DNA of 9,352 nt from Planctomycetaceae bacterium (GCA_002713555.1 PATG01000055.1:14319-23670); one strand, 5' to 3'. Numbered from the stretch's first letter, positions 1 to 6,703 are shown. A program made the numbers and translations. The notes: generated from the sequence alone by a model not told the origin.

Positions 1-2
1 AT

Positions 3-659
3 GAGGCAAAGTACAAAGAGGAAGTGGAGCTGCTCAAGGCGACTATCCCAGAAATTACTGCGAAAAGAGACGATCAGCTGAAGCAAATAGGAGAAATCGA
101 TGGTCGGATTCGATCATTATCAGGAAACAATGGCCTTGCCGCTCTAAATTTGGCAAAAGCAGGGCTAATCGAAGAGTTGAATAGCCAGGCAGAAAAATGG
201 GCACTAGAAACGATAACTGAAGCCGTTCTCAGTAAAGCCAGGGAAACTTTTGAAAGGGAGCGACAACCAAGAGTGATTAGCGAAACGAGCAAGGTATTCG
301 CGGCTCTTACAGGGGACAGATATGAAGGCGTGCAAGTACCTCTTGGTGAACAGGAAATCCAGGCTTTAGGTCCAAATAGTAGTAGGAAACTGCCTTCGCA
401 ATTGAGTACGGCCACTAGGGAACAACTGTACTTGGCGCTGCGAGTTGGAATGATCAAACACCATAACGACGTAGCTCCAGCGCTACCGATAATTATCGAT
501 GATGTCCTCGTCAATTTTGATCCAGAGCGAACTGAGTTAGCCTGTAAAGTGTTTATTCAGCTCCTTGATACCAACCAGGTGATTGTGTTCACATGTCACC
601 CCACCATGAAGCAGTATTTCCTGAATCTGGCACCAGAGACATCGATCGTTGAATTCTGA
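3..659 (+). CDS. SMC/YhaN-like AAA ATPase, C-terminal part (5' end outside the window)
   Basis: The frame is open from the left edge, so the GTG at 24 is only an internal codon and the true start lies upstream. What remains is about 218 residues. First comes a charged helical, coiled-coil-like stretch of some 80 residues. The C-terminal half of an ABC-type ATPase head follows: a signature-like motif LSTATREQLYLALR (nt 402-443), a Walker B LPIIIDDVLVNFD with D-loop (nt 483-521), and a switch histidine in FTCHP (about nt 588-602). This combination, including the double Asp of Walker B and the QLYLALR signature, is typical of YhaN and related SbcC/RecN-like proteins. These usually work in DNA repair or phage defence, often with a partner nuclease. 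The Walker A part and any partner gene would lie upstream. No terminator is visible in the 32 bases before the convergent gene. The family call is good; the exact role is open. Confidence 0.88.
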   Translation, partial: EAKYKEEVELLKATIPEITAKRDDQLKQIGEIDGRIRSLSGNNGLAALNLAKAGLIEELNSQAEKWALETITEAVLSKARETFERERQPRVISETSKVFAALTGDRYEGVQVPLGEQEIQALGPNSSRKLPSQLSTATREQLYLALRVGMIKHHNDVAPALPIIIDDVLVNFDPERTELACKVFIQLLDTNQVIVFTCHPTMKQYFLNLAPETSIVEF

Positions 660-691
660 CCAATTTAAACCTGGCAGATAAGAAACAGTAC

Positions 692-1993
692 CTATGTCTT
701 CTGCTGGTCATACTTCGAATATATGAAGGGTTCTTGGGCGTCTCCGTCGAAACGAATGGTAAACCGCTTACCAGAGGTTTCACCCTTAGCGGGCTGCAAC
801 CTCAACATACAGATAATTTTCACCAACCAAACTAAGTCTTGCTCAGCTCCATCTTTACGGAGATTTGTTGGCAAGCGCACCCCGGATGATTCTAGTCGTT
901 TAAACAAATCCACCAACGAGATCGGCAGTTTTACGTCAGCAAGAATTCCTCGTAATTTTTCATCGATTTCGTCTGCTAGGTCGTATTCAGTCTTGCTGAG
1001 CTGCACAATTCTGTCAGGGAATTTTTTGAGGATCGCCTGCAGGGTACCATTTTTAAATTGGTCGTTATCAACCGATTTGATTTTACTGCTCAGAATGTGA
1101 CTCCGCATGTCGGTCAAGCTTGGCTTAACACTTTCTGAATGACCTCTAAATACGTTTTTGTTCAAGAAGTATGTGGTCAACACTTCAATTATTTCAGAGT
1201 TGACTGGGTTTTCTCTCTCTTTTTCCCGCTTGGTCAAGATACGCTGTGCGCTCTTCTCTGCACCTTCAATCAACGATAGTAATACCTTATGATTCTCGAT
1301 TGCAGTGTTGATCTCTAATCTTCGAACTTCATGAATCTTCAGCGGAGACTGGGATGAGCGATATTCCTCTGAGGCGTTAATCAGTTTCTCTTTCTCGCGG
1401 ATACGGTTCTCGATGTCTTTCATCTCGGCATCCGATACGCGCTGCGAAGCTCGGTTGTCTAGCTTCGCCTTCTCTTTGAGTAGCTGACGAAGCCTTAACT
1501 GATCCAAGCCATATTGTGCTCTCACGTCATCTGAAGGTGACCTACTCGGCTGGTCAACCCAACACATCAGTGCGGCCGGATCAAATAATTCTATATCGTC
1601 CTCGATCTCATCCTCAGACAAACCTGGATGTCCTTGAGTCCTAGGTAACTCACCGGAAATTCGCTGTGACATATCATGTTCCAGATTCTCAAATTCCACT
1701 CGATCTTGCTCGAGAGAAATCTTGCGCTCGTCCAGAGCACTCTCAATCGACCCAAACAATTTAATAAGCTGATTTGCCTCATATGCGGAGTAAACTCCAC
1801 TATCAGCATCGATTTTCTTTAGATACTCCTCTATTGGGAGACTGCTGACGTCCGCAACCGGAATCTTGGCTGCACGCGCCCAGCCTTCGCTCACTGTGAC
1901 TTCCCCAAAGTCCGATTTACTCACCCCAGCTGCCTCAAATACCTGTTCAGTAAGCGCCCTCAACCCAGCTTGCTTCGGCTCCTTTTTTGGCAT
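692..1993 (-). CDS. Coiled-coil protein of unknown function, 433 aa
   Basis: I do not recognise this protein. The ATG at 1993-1991 is preferred over the TTG just before it, because the GAGGTGG Shine-Dalgarno (2001-2007) lies 7 bases from the ATG and only 4 from the TTG. The N-terminus (1-110) looks helical. A very acidic, Glu/Asp-rich linker follows at about 126-138. Residues 160-275 form a highly charged, probably coiled-coil region (KEKAKLDN, RIREKEKLINA, TKREKERENP). The C-terminal 75 residues look like a compact mixed alpha/beta domain with a possible helix-turn-helix or winged-helix feel (ISLVDLFKRLESSGVRLP). No signal peptide, membrane segment or catalytic motif is visible, so it is probably cytoplasmic. 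It is convergent with the ATPase gene and divergent from the downstream operon, so it is likely transcribed alone from the AT-rich leader on its 5' side. A scaffold or DNA-associated role is only a guess. Confidence 0.85.
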   Translation of the reverse strand: MPKKEPKQAGLRALTEQVFEAAGVSKSDFGEVTVSEGWARAAKIPVADVSSLPIEEYLKKIDADSGVYSAYEANQLIKLFGSIESALDERKISLEQDRVEFENLEHDMSQRISGELPRTQGHPGLSEDEIEDDIELFDPAALMCWVDQPSRSPSDDVRAQYGLDQLRLRQLLKEKAKLDNRASQRVSDAEMKDIENRIREKEKLINASEEYRSSQSPLKIHEVRRLEINTAIENHKVLLSLIEGAEKSAQRILTKREKERENPVNSEIIEVLTTYFLNKNVFRGHSESVKPSLTDMRSHILSSKIKSVDNDQFKNGTLQAILKKFPDRIVQLSKTEYDLADEIDEKLRGILADVKLPISLVDLFKRLESSGVRLPTNLRKDGAEQDLVWLVKIICMLRLQPAKGETSGKRFTIRFDGDAQEPFIYSKYDQQKT

Positions 1994-2024
1994 CAAGTTT
2001 CCACCTCACACAATGGTTAGTTAT

Positions 2025-2039
2025 CAGCCCCGTGGGCTG
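2025..2039. promoter_or_regulatory. GC hairpin in the leader of the 433-aa coiled-coil gene
   Basis: CAGCCC-CGT-GGGCTG is a perfect 6-bp stem with a 3-base loop. It lies about 18 bases upstream of the Shine-Dalgarno of the minus-strand gene, inside its probable 5' UTR. No T tract follows on either strand, so it is not a standard terminator. It could affect mRNA stability or translation, or be an operator. Confidence 0.4.
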
Positions 2040-2050
2040 CAACAAACTAT

Positions 2051-2086
2051 AATAATAATATTATATCATCATGTTATATTATTATT
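2051..2086. repeat. AT-rich 11-bp inverted repeat
   Basis: AATAATAATAT at 2051-2061 is exactly repeated in inverted form as ATATTATTATT at 2076-2086, with a 14-base centre. The arms are simple AAT/ATT repeats, so chance is a real possibility. The position in the probable promoter of the minus-strand gene makes a regulator-binding or cruciform site possible. Confidence 0.4.
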
Positions 2087-2100
2087 TTTAATTATGTGAA
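2073..2100 (-). promoter_or_regulatory. Possible sigma70-type promoter of the minus-strand coiled-coil gene
   Basis: Read on the minus strand, TTCACA (2100-2095) and TATAAC (2078-2073) are separated by 16 bases, close to a -35/-10 pair. A perfect TATAAT also occurs at 2065-2060, but its matching -35 (AAAATA-like) is poor. Either would give a leader of about 60-70 bases. The region is so AT-rich that -10-like hexamers arise by chance. Confidence 0.3.
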
Positions 2101-2331
2101 TCGAAACTCAAGCCAGAAATAGCCAACCTCGGCACAGTGGAGTTAAAGGTGCGATAGGGCCTAGGACTGGGTCTGTGCGGCTGGTTGCTGTCGGAATACC
2201 AGCCAGTATTGGCAAGATGGAGTTTGGGACTATTGCTGCGAATCGAGGATTTTGCGGACTGCCACCAAGGAGGCTTGGGTCTGGTTTCCTGGTGGCCAAT
2301 TCATGTTTCAACCTTAGCACAGATTTATTCC
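2101..2331. other. Intergenic block without a convincing gene; contains two hairpins
   Basis: This GC-richer block lies between two AT-rich stretches. Open frames of about 60-70 codons exist on both strands, including a minus frame at 2108-2320. None has a good ribosome site or a recognisable product, and the minus product is Pro-rich in a shadow-like way. Two stem-loops are visible. One is GGCTGGT (2179-2185) with ACCAGCC (2198-2204). The other is GCCACCAAGGA (2261-2271) with TCCTGGTGGC (2287-2296), a 10-bp stem with one bulged A. A structured RNA, a long 5' UTR or a decayed gene would all fit. Confidence 0.4.
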
Positions 2332-2351
2332 TTATACGTGCCTACGTGTAA
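2332..2351. promoter_or_regulatory. Imperfect dyad upstream of the operon (operator candidate)
   Basis: TTATACGT-GCCT-ACGTGTAA has 8-base arms with a single mismatch and a 4-base centre. It lies about 160 bases upstream of the first gene of the plus-strand run. This shape suits a dimeric repressor or activator site, but no regulator gene is identifiable in the window. Confidence 0.3.
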
Positions 2352-2380
2352 GTAATAGCCTTAGTGATAATTTCCTTATT

Positions 2381-2398
2381 TTATCGACTTTTCGATAA
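2381..2398. promoter_or_regulatory. Perfect 7-bp dyad TTATCGA/TCGATAA upstream of the operon
   Basis: The arms TTATCGA (2381-2387) and TCGATAA (2392-2398) flank a 4-base centre. A GATAAT hexamer that could serve as a -10 element overlaps the right arm (2394-2399), with no good -35 upstream. The site could be an operator over the operon promoter or a small RNA hairpin. No other feature explains the AT-rich stretch 2332-2450. Confidence 0.3.
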
Positions 2399-2512
2399 TA
2401 AACTCAAATTCAGTGAAATATTCATATTTTCTCTTCGTTATTTTTGGTCTCCGAATGCTACTCTGGCAGAGCAGTCTCGGGGGAGAAGTCAGCAGCGACG
2501 AGGGGAAAAGAT

Positions 2513-2866
2513 ATGCCAAAAGTCGACCCAACGAATACCAGAAAGATCGCAAAGGAACTTGGACGAACAGGCCAGTACGACATCACATGGCATGCACAAG
2601 TCCGCGCGAACGAGCGAAATTTTGATCTGGCGCAGGTTCCGAAAATCCTGGAAATGGGTGAACGGGCGGAGCTACCAACCGGAGTCAATGAGTGGGTCCT
2701 CGATCCAAAGAAATTAGGTAGCCGCAGCAACTATGCGATGGCGGTGGTGACCGTACCCGACTACGGAGTGCAGATAGTGAAGACCGTCTACTGGGTGGAA
2801 TGGACTCTTTGGAGATGGACGCAAAAAACCAAAAGGCAACCAGGAGGTAGTCACCAATGGATTTAA
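2513..2866 (+). CDS. DUF4258-like small protein (117 aa), possible RNase-fold toxin
   Basis: The frame is open from further upstream, but ATG 2513 is chosen because AGGGG at 2501-2505 lies 7 bases before it and the added N-terminal residues look non-coding. The pattern fits DUF4258: a His-led helix HAQVRANERNFDLAQVPKIL (27-46) with Arg31 and Glu34-Arg35, a Gly-Glu at 49-50, and two beta strands, YAMAVVTVPD (74-83) and VQIVKTVYW (86-94). DUF4258 members are small proteins often compared with RelE/barnase-like toxins, but activity is mostly unproven. The C-terminus is Trp- and Lys-rich (WTLWRW, 97-102). It overlaps the next gene by 10 bases, so the two are probably translationally coupled. If it is a toxin, a neighbour could be the antitoxin; that is inference. 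It is the first gene of the apparent operon. Confidence 0.78.
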   Translation: MPKVDPTNTRKIAKELGRTGQYDITWHAQVRANERNFDLAQVPKILEMGERAELPTGVNEWVLDPKKLGSRSNYAMAVVTVPDYGVQIVKTVYWVEWTLWRWTQKTKRQPGGSHQWI

Positions 2867-3261
2867 TGGACAAGGCCAACGATATTGCTGAGAAAGCACT
2901 CCTGCGAGCTGAAAATAAGTCTCTTCGTGCTCTGGCCACCAGACACCTGTGTATCGAATTGTTCCTGAGGGAAATGCATGACCCGCCCAGCGGTAAGTCT
3001 CATGTTTTTTTGACCTCGTCCACTAACCCGATACTCCACCGAATCCTAGATGCAACGACTAACTGTCACTTATCAACTGAGCTCGTCACAGATCTCATCG
3101 GAGATATGCGGTCGCACCTGGCAGGAGTTGAAGAAACGCTATTTCCATATGTTCTGAGCGAGTACAAGGACTACTCGGAAGGAACAGGACACTTTGGGTT
3201 CGCGATAAATATGACTGACATCCCTGATCTTGAAGATTCAGGATCAGTGGACGGGCTTTAG
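2857..3261 (+). CDS. Small helical protein of unknown family (134 aa), first of two adjacent paralogues
   Basis: I do not recognise the family. ATG 2857 has AGGAGG (2842-2847) 9 bases upstream. A second ATG at 2866 forms TAATG with the preceding stop and could serve for re-initiation. The core is shared with the next gene: a helix LRALATRHLCIELFLRE (23-39), the block SHVFLTSS (48-55) followed by N-P-I-L, then a helical region ending near VLSEY. The C-terminal 30 residues (GTGHFGFAINMTD and an acidic tail) are absent from the paralogue. No signal peptide or membrane segment is seen, so it is probably cytosolic. Adjacent diverged copies often form heterodimers, but nothing in the sequence proves that here. 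Confidence 0.85.
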   Translation: MDLMDKANDIAEKALLRAENKSLRALATRHLCIELFLREMHDPPSGKSHVFLTSSTNPILHRILDATTNCHLSTELVTDLIGDMRSHLAGVEETLFPYVLSEYKDYSEGTGHFGFAINMTDIPDLEDSGSVDGL

Positions 3262-3287
3262 CGAAGACGTAAGGAGCTAGGCAACAC

Positions 3288-3635
3288 ATGGAACAGCTGG
3301 ACTACATGGACGAGATTGAAAAGATCGTTCAGGAAAAAATTTGGCAGGAAGATTTTGAGGCACTATCGGTGGCTGCGGTGAGACTACTCTGCTTTGAACT
3401 ATTCATACGACTTTCAGTCGCAGACGGAGAAGAAAGGGCAAGTCACGTGTTTTTAACTTCATCCAGTCACCCGGTTCTTTTGAAGGTACTCAATGTGACG
3501 AAAGATTATCGATTCTCTGAGGATATGCAGAGCAGATTACTTGAAATAGTCGCCGAGATACTTGGAGATGAAAAATATCTCCTTCCTGGATTAATAGAGT
3601 CCATGCAGAACGAATACCCCCTGGATGACCAATAA
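3288..3635 (+). CDS. Small helical protein of unknown family (115 aa), second paralogue
   Basis: It starts 26 bases after the previous stop, with AAGGAG at 3271-3276 lying 11 bases before ATG 3288. The protein aligns over most of its length with the preceding one. FEALSVAAVRLLCFELFIRL (23-42) matches LRALATRHLCIELFL, and SHVFLTSSSHPVLLKVL (52-68) matches SHVFLTSSTNPILHRIL. The shared Leu-Cys-x-Glu-Leu-Phe and His-Val-Phe-Leu-Thr-Ser-Ser blocks mark the conserved core. The C-terminus is helical and acidic, and ends shortly after the shared region. No known domain or catalytic motif is recognised. The pair probably arose by gene duplication within this cassette. Confidence 0.85.
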   Translation: MEQLDYMDEIEKIVQEKIWQEDFEALSVAAVRLLCFELFIRLSVADGEERASHVFLTSSSHPVLLKVLNVTKDYRFSEDMQSRLLEIVAEILGDEKYLLPGLIESMQNEYPLDDQ

Positions 3636-3676
3636 CAAGGTGCGGAATAAAAGCTACTTCACAAGGAGGTATCACA

Positions 3677-4357
3677 ATGAACAAAACTGAACGAAAACGA
3701 AATCGTAAAAACTGGCCAGGTAACTGTGGATACTGCCACCAGTTCGTGATCTGGCATCGTGAGTGGGAGGGCCAAGTCAAACCTATTCCATTGAATGACA
3801 TGGAACTTGGCGGAGATAAGCACAGTTGCCATAAGTATTTCAACTACCGACGCATGATGAAGCGCCTGCAATCAATGGCGATTGACTCGCGTCCACAAGA
3901 GGGCGAAGAGATTCTCCGGGTGATTCGCAAAGACAGCATTGCAGATTGGCAGAAAAAGAATCTGCAGGATGAACTACGGCAGATAGTGGCAGGCCACCCC
4001 GTACGAGTTCCTCGATCAAATCACACCAACAAGTACTCGTCTTCGCAGCAAGAGTATGACCCAAAGGTGATACGCATCGGGTCTTCGGTTTTGCTGAGAG
4101 GAGTCGATGGACGGGAACAAACATTCCTCCTCGCTGATTGGAATGACAGGAAGGCTGCACTGTCAGCAAGAACGGTCACCCCGAGCAGTCCGCTCGCGAC
4201 GGCTCTTCTGGGGCATCGGCCGGGGGATGAGGTCACAAACAGCACACCAACAAGACAAATCGTATATCAGATAGTGGCAGTCGAGCAGACACTCCCACCC
4301 CCTCGCGACATCGACGACACTTTCTCAAGAATATTGGACTTGGTCCGAGAAGAATAA
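3677..4357 (+). CDS. Zinc-ribbon-like protein with GreA-type C-terminal domain (226 aa)
   Basis: A strong AGGAGGT (3664-3670) sits 6 bases before ATG 3677. The N-terminus is basic (KRNRKN). It then shows C17-x2-C20 and a later H49-S-C51-H52, a likely Zn-binding cluster. Residues about 75-125 are a hydrophilic helical linker. Residues 131-207 match the GreA/GreB C-terminal domain: IRIGSSVLLR (132-141), a middle beta region, then the hallmark SPLATALLGHRPGDEV (171-186) and a final strand RQIVYQIVAVEQ. In GreA and Rnk this FKBP-like domain binds RNA polymerase near the secondary channel. The GreA N-terminal coiled coil with its acidic tip is missing, so transcript-cleavage stimulation is not expected. 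A role tuning transcription, as for Rnk-type proteins, is more likely. The Zn-cluster plus GreA-C architecture is unusual. Confidence 0.85.
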   Translation: MNKTERKRNRKNWPGNCGYCHQFVIWHREWEGQVKPIPLNDMELGGDKHSCHKYFNYRRMMKRLQSMAIDSRPQEGEEILRVIRKDSIADWQKKNLQDELRQIVAGHPVRVPRSNHTNKYSSSQQEYDPKVIRIGSSVLLRGVDGREQTFLLADWNDRKAALSARTVTPSSPLATALLGHRPGDEVTNSTPTRQIVYQIVAVEQTLPPPRDIDDTFSRILDLVREE

Positions 4358-4453
4358 AAGGTACTGCCGGCTCTTGGGAAATCATATCTGAAGACGAAAT
4401 TGCGACTCTTGAGGATTGACACGTCTGGTATCGTGAAAGGTGCCGTGGGGGCG

Positions 4454-6634
4454 ATGCAGAAAACGTTCTGCAATATGTACCGTATATTTCCAATATTGAC
4501 TGCACTGATATTTTTCAGTGCCTGCAACAACGATCCTGGGGCTGACCTACCACCAATTGATAACTTATCGACACTGGCTAGCTCCCCCACCCCGGCATCC
4601 ACCAGAACTACCCACACGACTGGTCAGCAGGCAGGATTTGTACCGTGGGGTACAAACGCTGAATCGGGGGCTTTGATCAGTGCAACCATGCTCGTCCGGA
4701 TGGCTCCACTCACCTACCGAGAGGAGATCTGCGAAGTCACGAAGGCCGACAGTCAGGGACGGTGGTTCTTTAATCTCGATTCTGGATGCTTCAAGAATGG
4801 TGATTTGGTGAGGTTCGTCGAACACACGGGCAGATGGGGCACCGCCCGGTATGCCGCGGCTCAAGGAACTGAAATAGTACTCGGGGAAACAACCGTGGCC
4901 CTCTGGGACGAGCAGGACTGGATAACATCTATAAACTGGCAAAAGCCTGTTTTTGTCGCGTGGGGAAGAGACGCCCCTCCGGATACTGAAATAATTGTCC
5001 GTCACTCATCATACGGCAGCACTGAACCGACGTATGTTAATAAGCGAGGCGAGTGGCTGCACGTGTTGCAGTTTGAAGATGCATGTCCCCCAATCGGACC
5101 CGCAAAGAAACACCATCCATGCCATGCCTATGCCGTGCAAACTGAAATACTCTTCGACCCGGAAACCGGCGGAAGACTCCATGGTAGTCACGCCACGTAC
5201 TTACCGGGCGAGAACGCAGAGATGTTTTTCGATCCGAAGGCATCTCATGCCAAACCGTCATTCGTGGATATCCACTGGAAAGAGTTTGTCGGTCCTGCAG
5301 ATGACTTCTTCGTCAGTAAAATGCGCCCATACCCCTTCCCTGGTGCTGATTATACAAACGCAAAGGTTGGTCCCTTCCTCGCACATACATATACCGACTG
5401 TAGTCATACGTCAGCACTACTCGGCCCATCGGTCGCACCCGTCACTGATATTAGTCAGCGTATGATTGGATTCGGGACTGGCCCGTGTACGGGTTGGTTT
5501 GTGATGGACTCCAATGAGGACGATGTATCCGATATTTCTCCAGCTCATGTATGGATACCCGGGACGTCAGTCATGCAGATACCACCAGACACACCAGCAC
5601 ACGAAGTGATGAATCTACCAATTGAGAAGGAGACATGGGGTGTTCGATTGTTGCCACTCGAAGCATGTGACCCAGTCGGCTTTTGGCAGGCGAATTTCTA
5701 TTACGGTTCGTTCGGATTTCAGAATCCGATGGCTAAAATGGAATTTCACGACGATCTGTCACAAATCCTCGATGGAGACTGGATCGAGGACTTCGTTGAT
5801 ATCAGCGAATACACGGAAGGCGATTTCTGGCGTGGTGGATTCGATGTCGGTAACCGCACAGGTGCACCACTCACGTACCACCAACCAGGCTGGATCGACC
5901 ACCACCCAGATGGTGCATTTGTATGGCGCTATGTTTCTCCTGACAAAACACCCACCAGAGAACCAAATTATGGTATCCAAATTATTGGCCCGAACGAGCA
6001 CTTTACGGTATATGCAGAACTTTCAAGCGATTGTACCGGCATGCGTGGTGAGACACATAGCAGCACCGGGACATATGCAGGAAGTTTTTGGGCAGGTCGC
6101 ATGGATGCTTCTGCTCAAGAGCGTCTGATACCCACGAGTGGCGGTAAACTCTGGCCGACAACTTTTTCTAGGAACCAAATGTTCATGAAAGCTTGCCAAC
6201 AGGCAATACCTGGAACATGGGTTGGCGATATAGAAGAGCAATACGGTGCGGGCACACGGGTGCAGGAATATACATATCTCCGGGTGTTTCTGCCTGATGG
6301 CTATGGGTATGAACGGCTACTGTTGGGTGATTCCTCCAATTACGGATATGTGGGGGGAGATATTCTGCCTCCAGCTCCCACTATCCCATTCTGGTGGGCG
6401 ATAGATCGTGACCTCGATCTCTTGCTGGTGAAAGAGTTCTCCATGGCTCGGCTGCGGACAGATGGTACATCGGGAGTCGACACTTCATCCCTCAATGTGG
6501 ACGAATGGTATTCCTTAGGTGGCTGTCATTCGCTTTATGGTGAAGAGAGCTTCAGTCAACTCAAAGGACCTACCGGCGAATTACTCACTATGCGGATACT
6601 GGGAAATAGTGGTTGGTACCCGAAGGCAGATTGA
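4454..6634 (+). CDS. Large secreted lipoprotein with repeated beta modules (726 aa)
   Basis: The frame extends back to a TTG at 4400. ATG 4454 is preferred because it places a short hydrophobic signal directly before a lipobox FSAC (Cys24); ATG 4475 is also possible. AGGTG lies about 11 bases upstream of 4454. After Cys24 a Pro/Ser/Thr-rich linker runs to about residue 60. Two modules then start with FVPWG (62) and FVAWG (167), each with paired cysteines and beta-rich sequence that suggests Ig-like or similar folds. Residues about 305-726 are homologous to the next exported protein, with GFGTGPCTGW, CDPVGFW (405-411), DFWRGGF, SPDKTPTREPNY and PFWW (645-648). A second C...GTW (581-589) suggests an internal repeat. 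The protein is probably anchored outside the cytoplasmic membrane. No catalytic motif is recognised; adhesion, sensing or shielding are open possibilities. Confidence 0.85.
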   Translation: MQKTFCNMYRIFPILTALIFFSACNNDPGADLPPIDNLSTLASSPTPASTRTTHTTGQQAGFVPWGTNAESGALISATMLVRMAPLTYREEICEVTKADSQGRWFFNLDSGCFKNGDLVRFVEHTGRWGTARYAAAQGTEIVLGETTVALWDEQDWITSINWQKPVFVAWGRDAPPDTEIIVRHSSYGSTEPTYVNKRGEWLHVLQFEDACPPIGPAKKHHPCHAYAVQTEILFDPETGGRLHGSHATYLPGENAEMFFDPKASHAKPSFVDIHWKEFVGPADDFFVSKMRPYPFPGADYTNAKVGPFLAHTYTDCSHTSALLGPSVAPVTDISQRMIGFGTGPCTGWFVMDSNEDDVSDISPAHVWIPGTSVMQIPPDTPAHEVMNLPIEKETWGVRLLPLEACDPVGFWQANFYYGSFGFQNPMAKMEFHDDLSQILDGDWIEDFVDISEYTEGDFWRGGFDVGNRTGAPLTYHQPGWIDHHPDGAFVWRYVSPDKTPTREPNYGIQIIGPNEHFTVYAELSSDCTGMRGETHSSTGTYAGSFWAGRMDASAQERLIPTSGGKLWPTTFSRNQMFMKACQQAIPGTWVGDIEEQYGAGTRVQEYTYLRVFLPDGYGYERLLLGDSSNYGYVGGDILPPAPTIPFWWAIDRDLDLLLVKEFSMARLRTDGTSGVDTSSLNVDEWYSLGGCHSLYGEESFSQLKGPTGELLTMRILGNSGWYPKAD
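4455..4472. promoter_or_regulatory. Hairpin covering the start codon of the lipoprotein gene
   Basis: TGCAGAA (4455-4461) and TTCTGCA (4466-4472) form a perfect 7-bp stem with an AACG loop. It begins in the ATG at 4454, so in mRNA it could hide that start and favour the ATG at 4475, which lies just past it. It could also be coincidence within coding sequence. Confidence 0.35.
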
Positions 6635-6639
6635 CAGCA

Positions 6640-6702
6640 ATGCAGTTCTCACTTCTATTCGGCTTGCTCGTTTTAATTTTGGTTGTCTGGGGCGGGGCTT
6701 GA
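6640..6702 (+). CDS. Possible 20-residue hydrophobic peptide between the two exported-protein genes
   Basis: An ATG six bases after the lipoprotein stop opens a 20-codon frame whose product is almost wholly hydrophobic: MQFSLLFGLLVLILVV followed by a short Trp-Gly-Gly end. It could form one membrane helix. Its TGA ends one base before the ATG of the next gene, so translation through it could couple the two. The ribosome site is weak (AAGG about 13 bases upstream). It may be a small membrane peptide, a leader peptide, a remnant of a signal peptide from a decayed gene, or chance. Confidence 0.35.
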   Translation: MQFSLLFGLLVLILVVWGGA

Positions 6703-6703
6703 G

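Noticed and set aside
74..514. A 146-codon minus-strand frame opposite the ATPase
   Set aside because: It lies entirely opposite clear ATPase motifs and has a Ser/Leu-rich, shadow-like composition.
660..691. A shared bidirectional terminator between the two convergent genes
   Set aside because: No inverted repeat with a T tract is visible in these 32 bases.
2108..2320. A 70-codon minus-strand frame in the intergenic block
   Set aside because: It is Pro-rich and low in charged residues, has no ribosome site and resembles no family. It is kept only as part of the unexplained intergenic block.
2364..2717. A 117-codon plus-strand frame overlapping the DUF4258-like gene
   Set aside because: Its product has no family-like pattern, it lacks a ribosome site, and the frame starting at 2513 gives a recognisable domain and a good Shine-Dalgarno.
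4400..4453. TTG at 4400 as the start of the lipoprotein, and TTGACA at 4416-4421 as a -35 box
   Set aside because: The TTG would put 18 non-signal residues before the hydrophobic stretch. No AT-rich -10 element lies at the right distance from the TTGACA.
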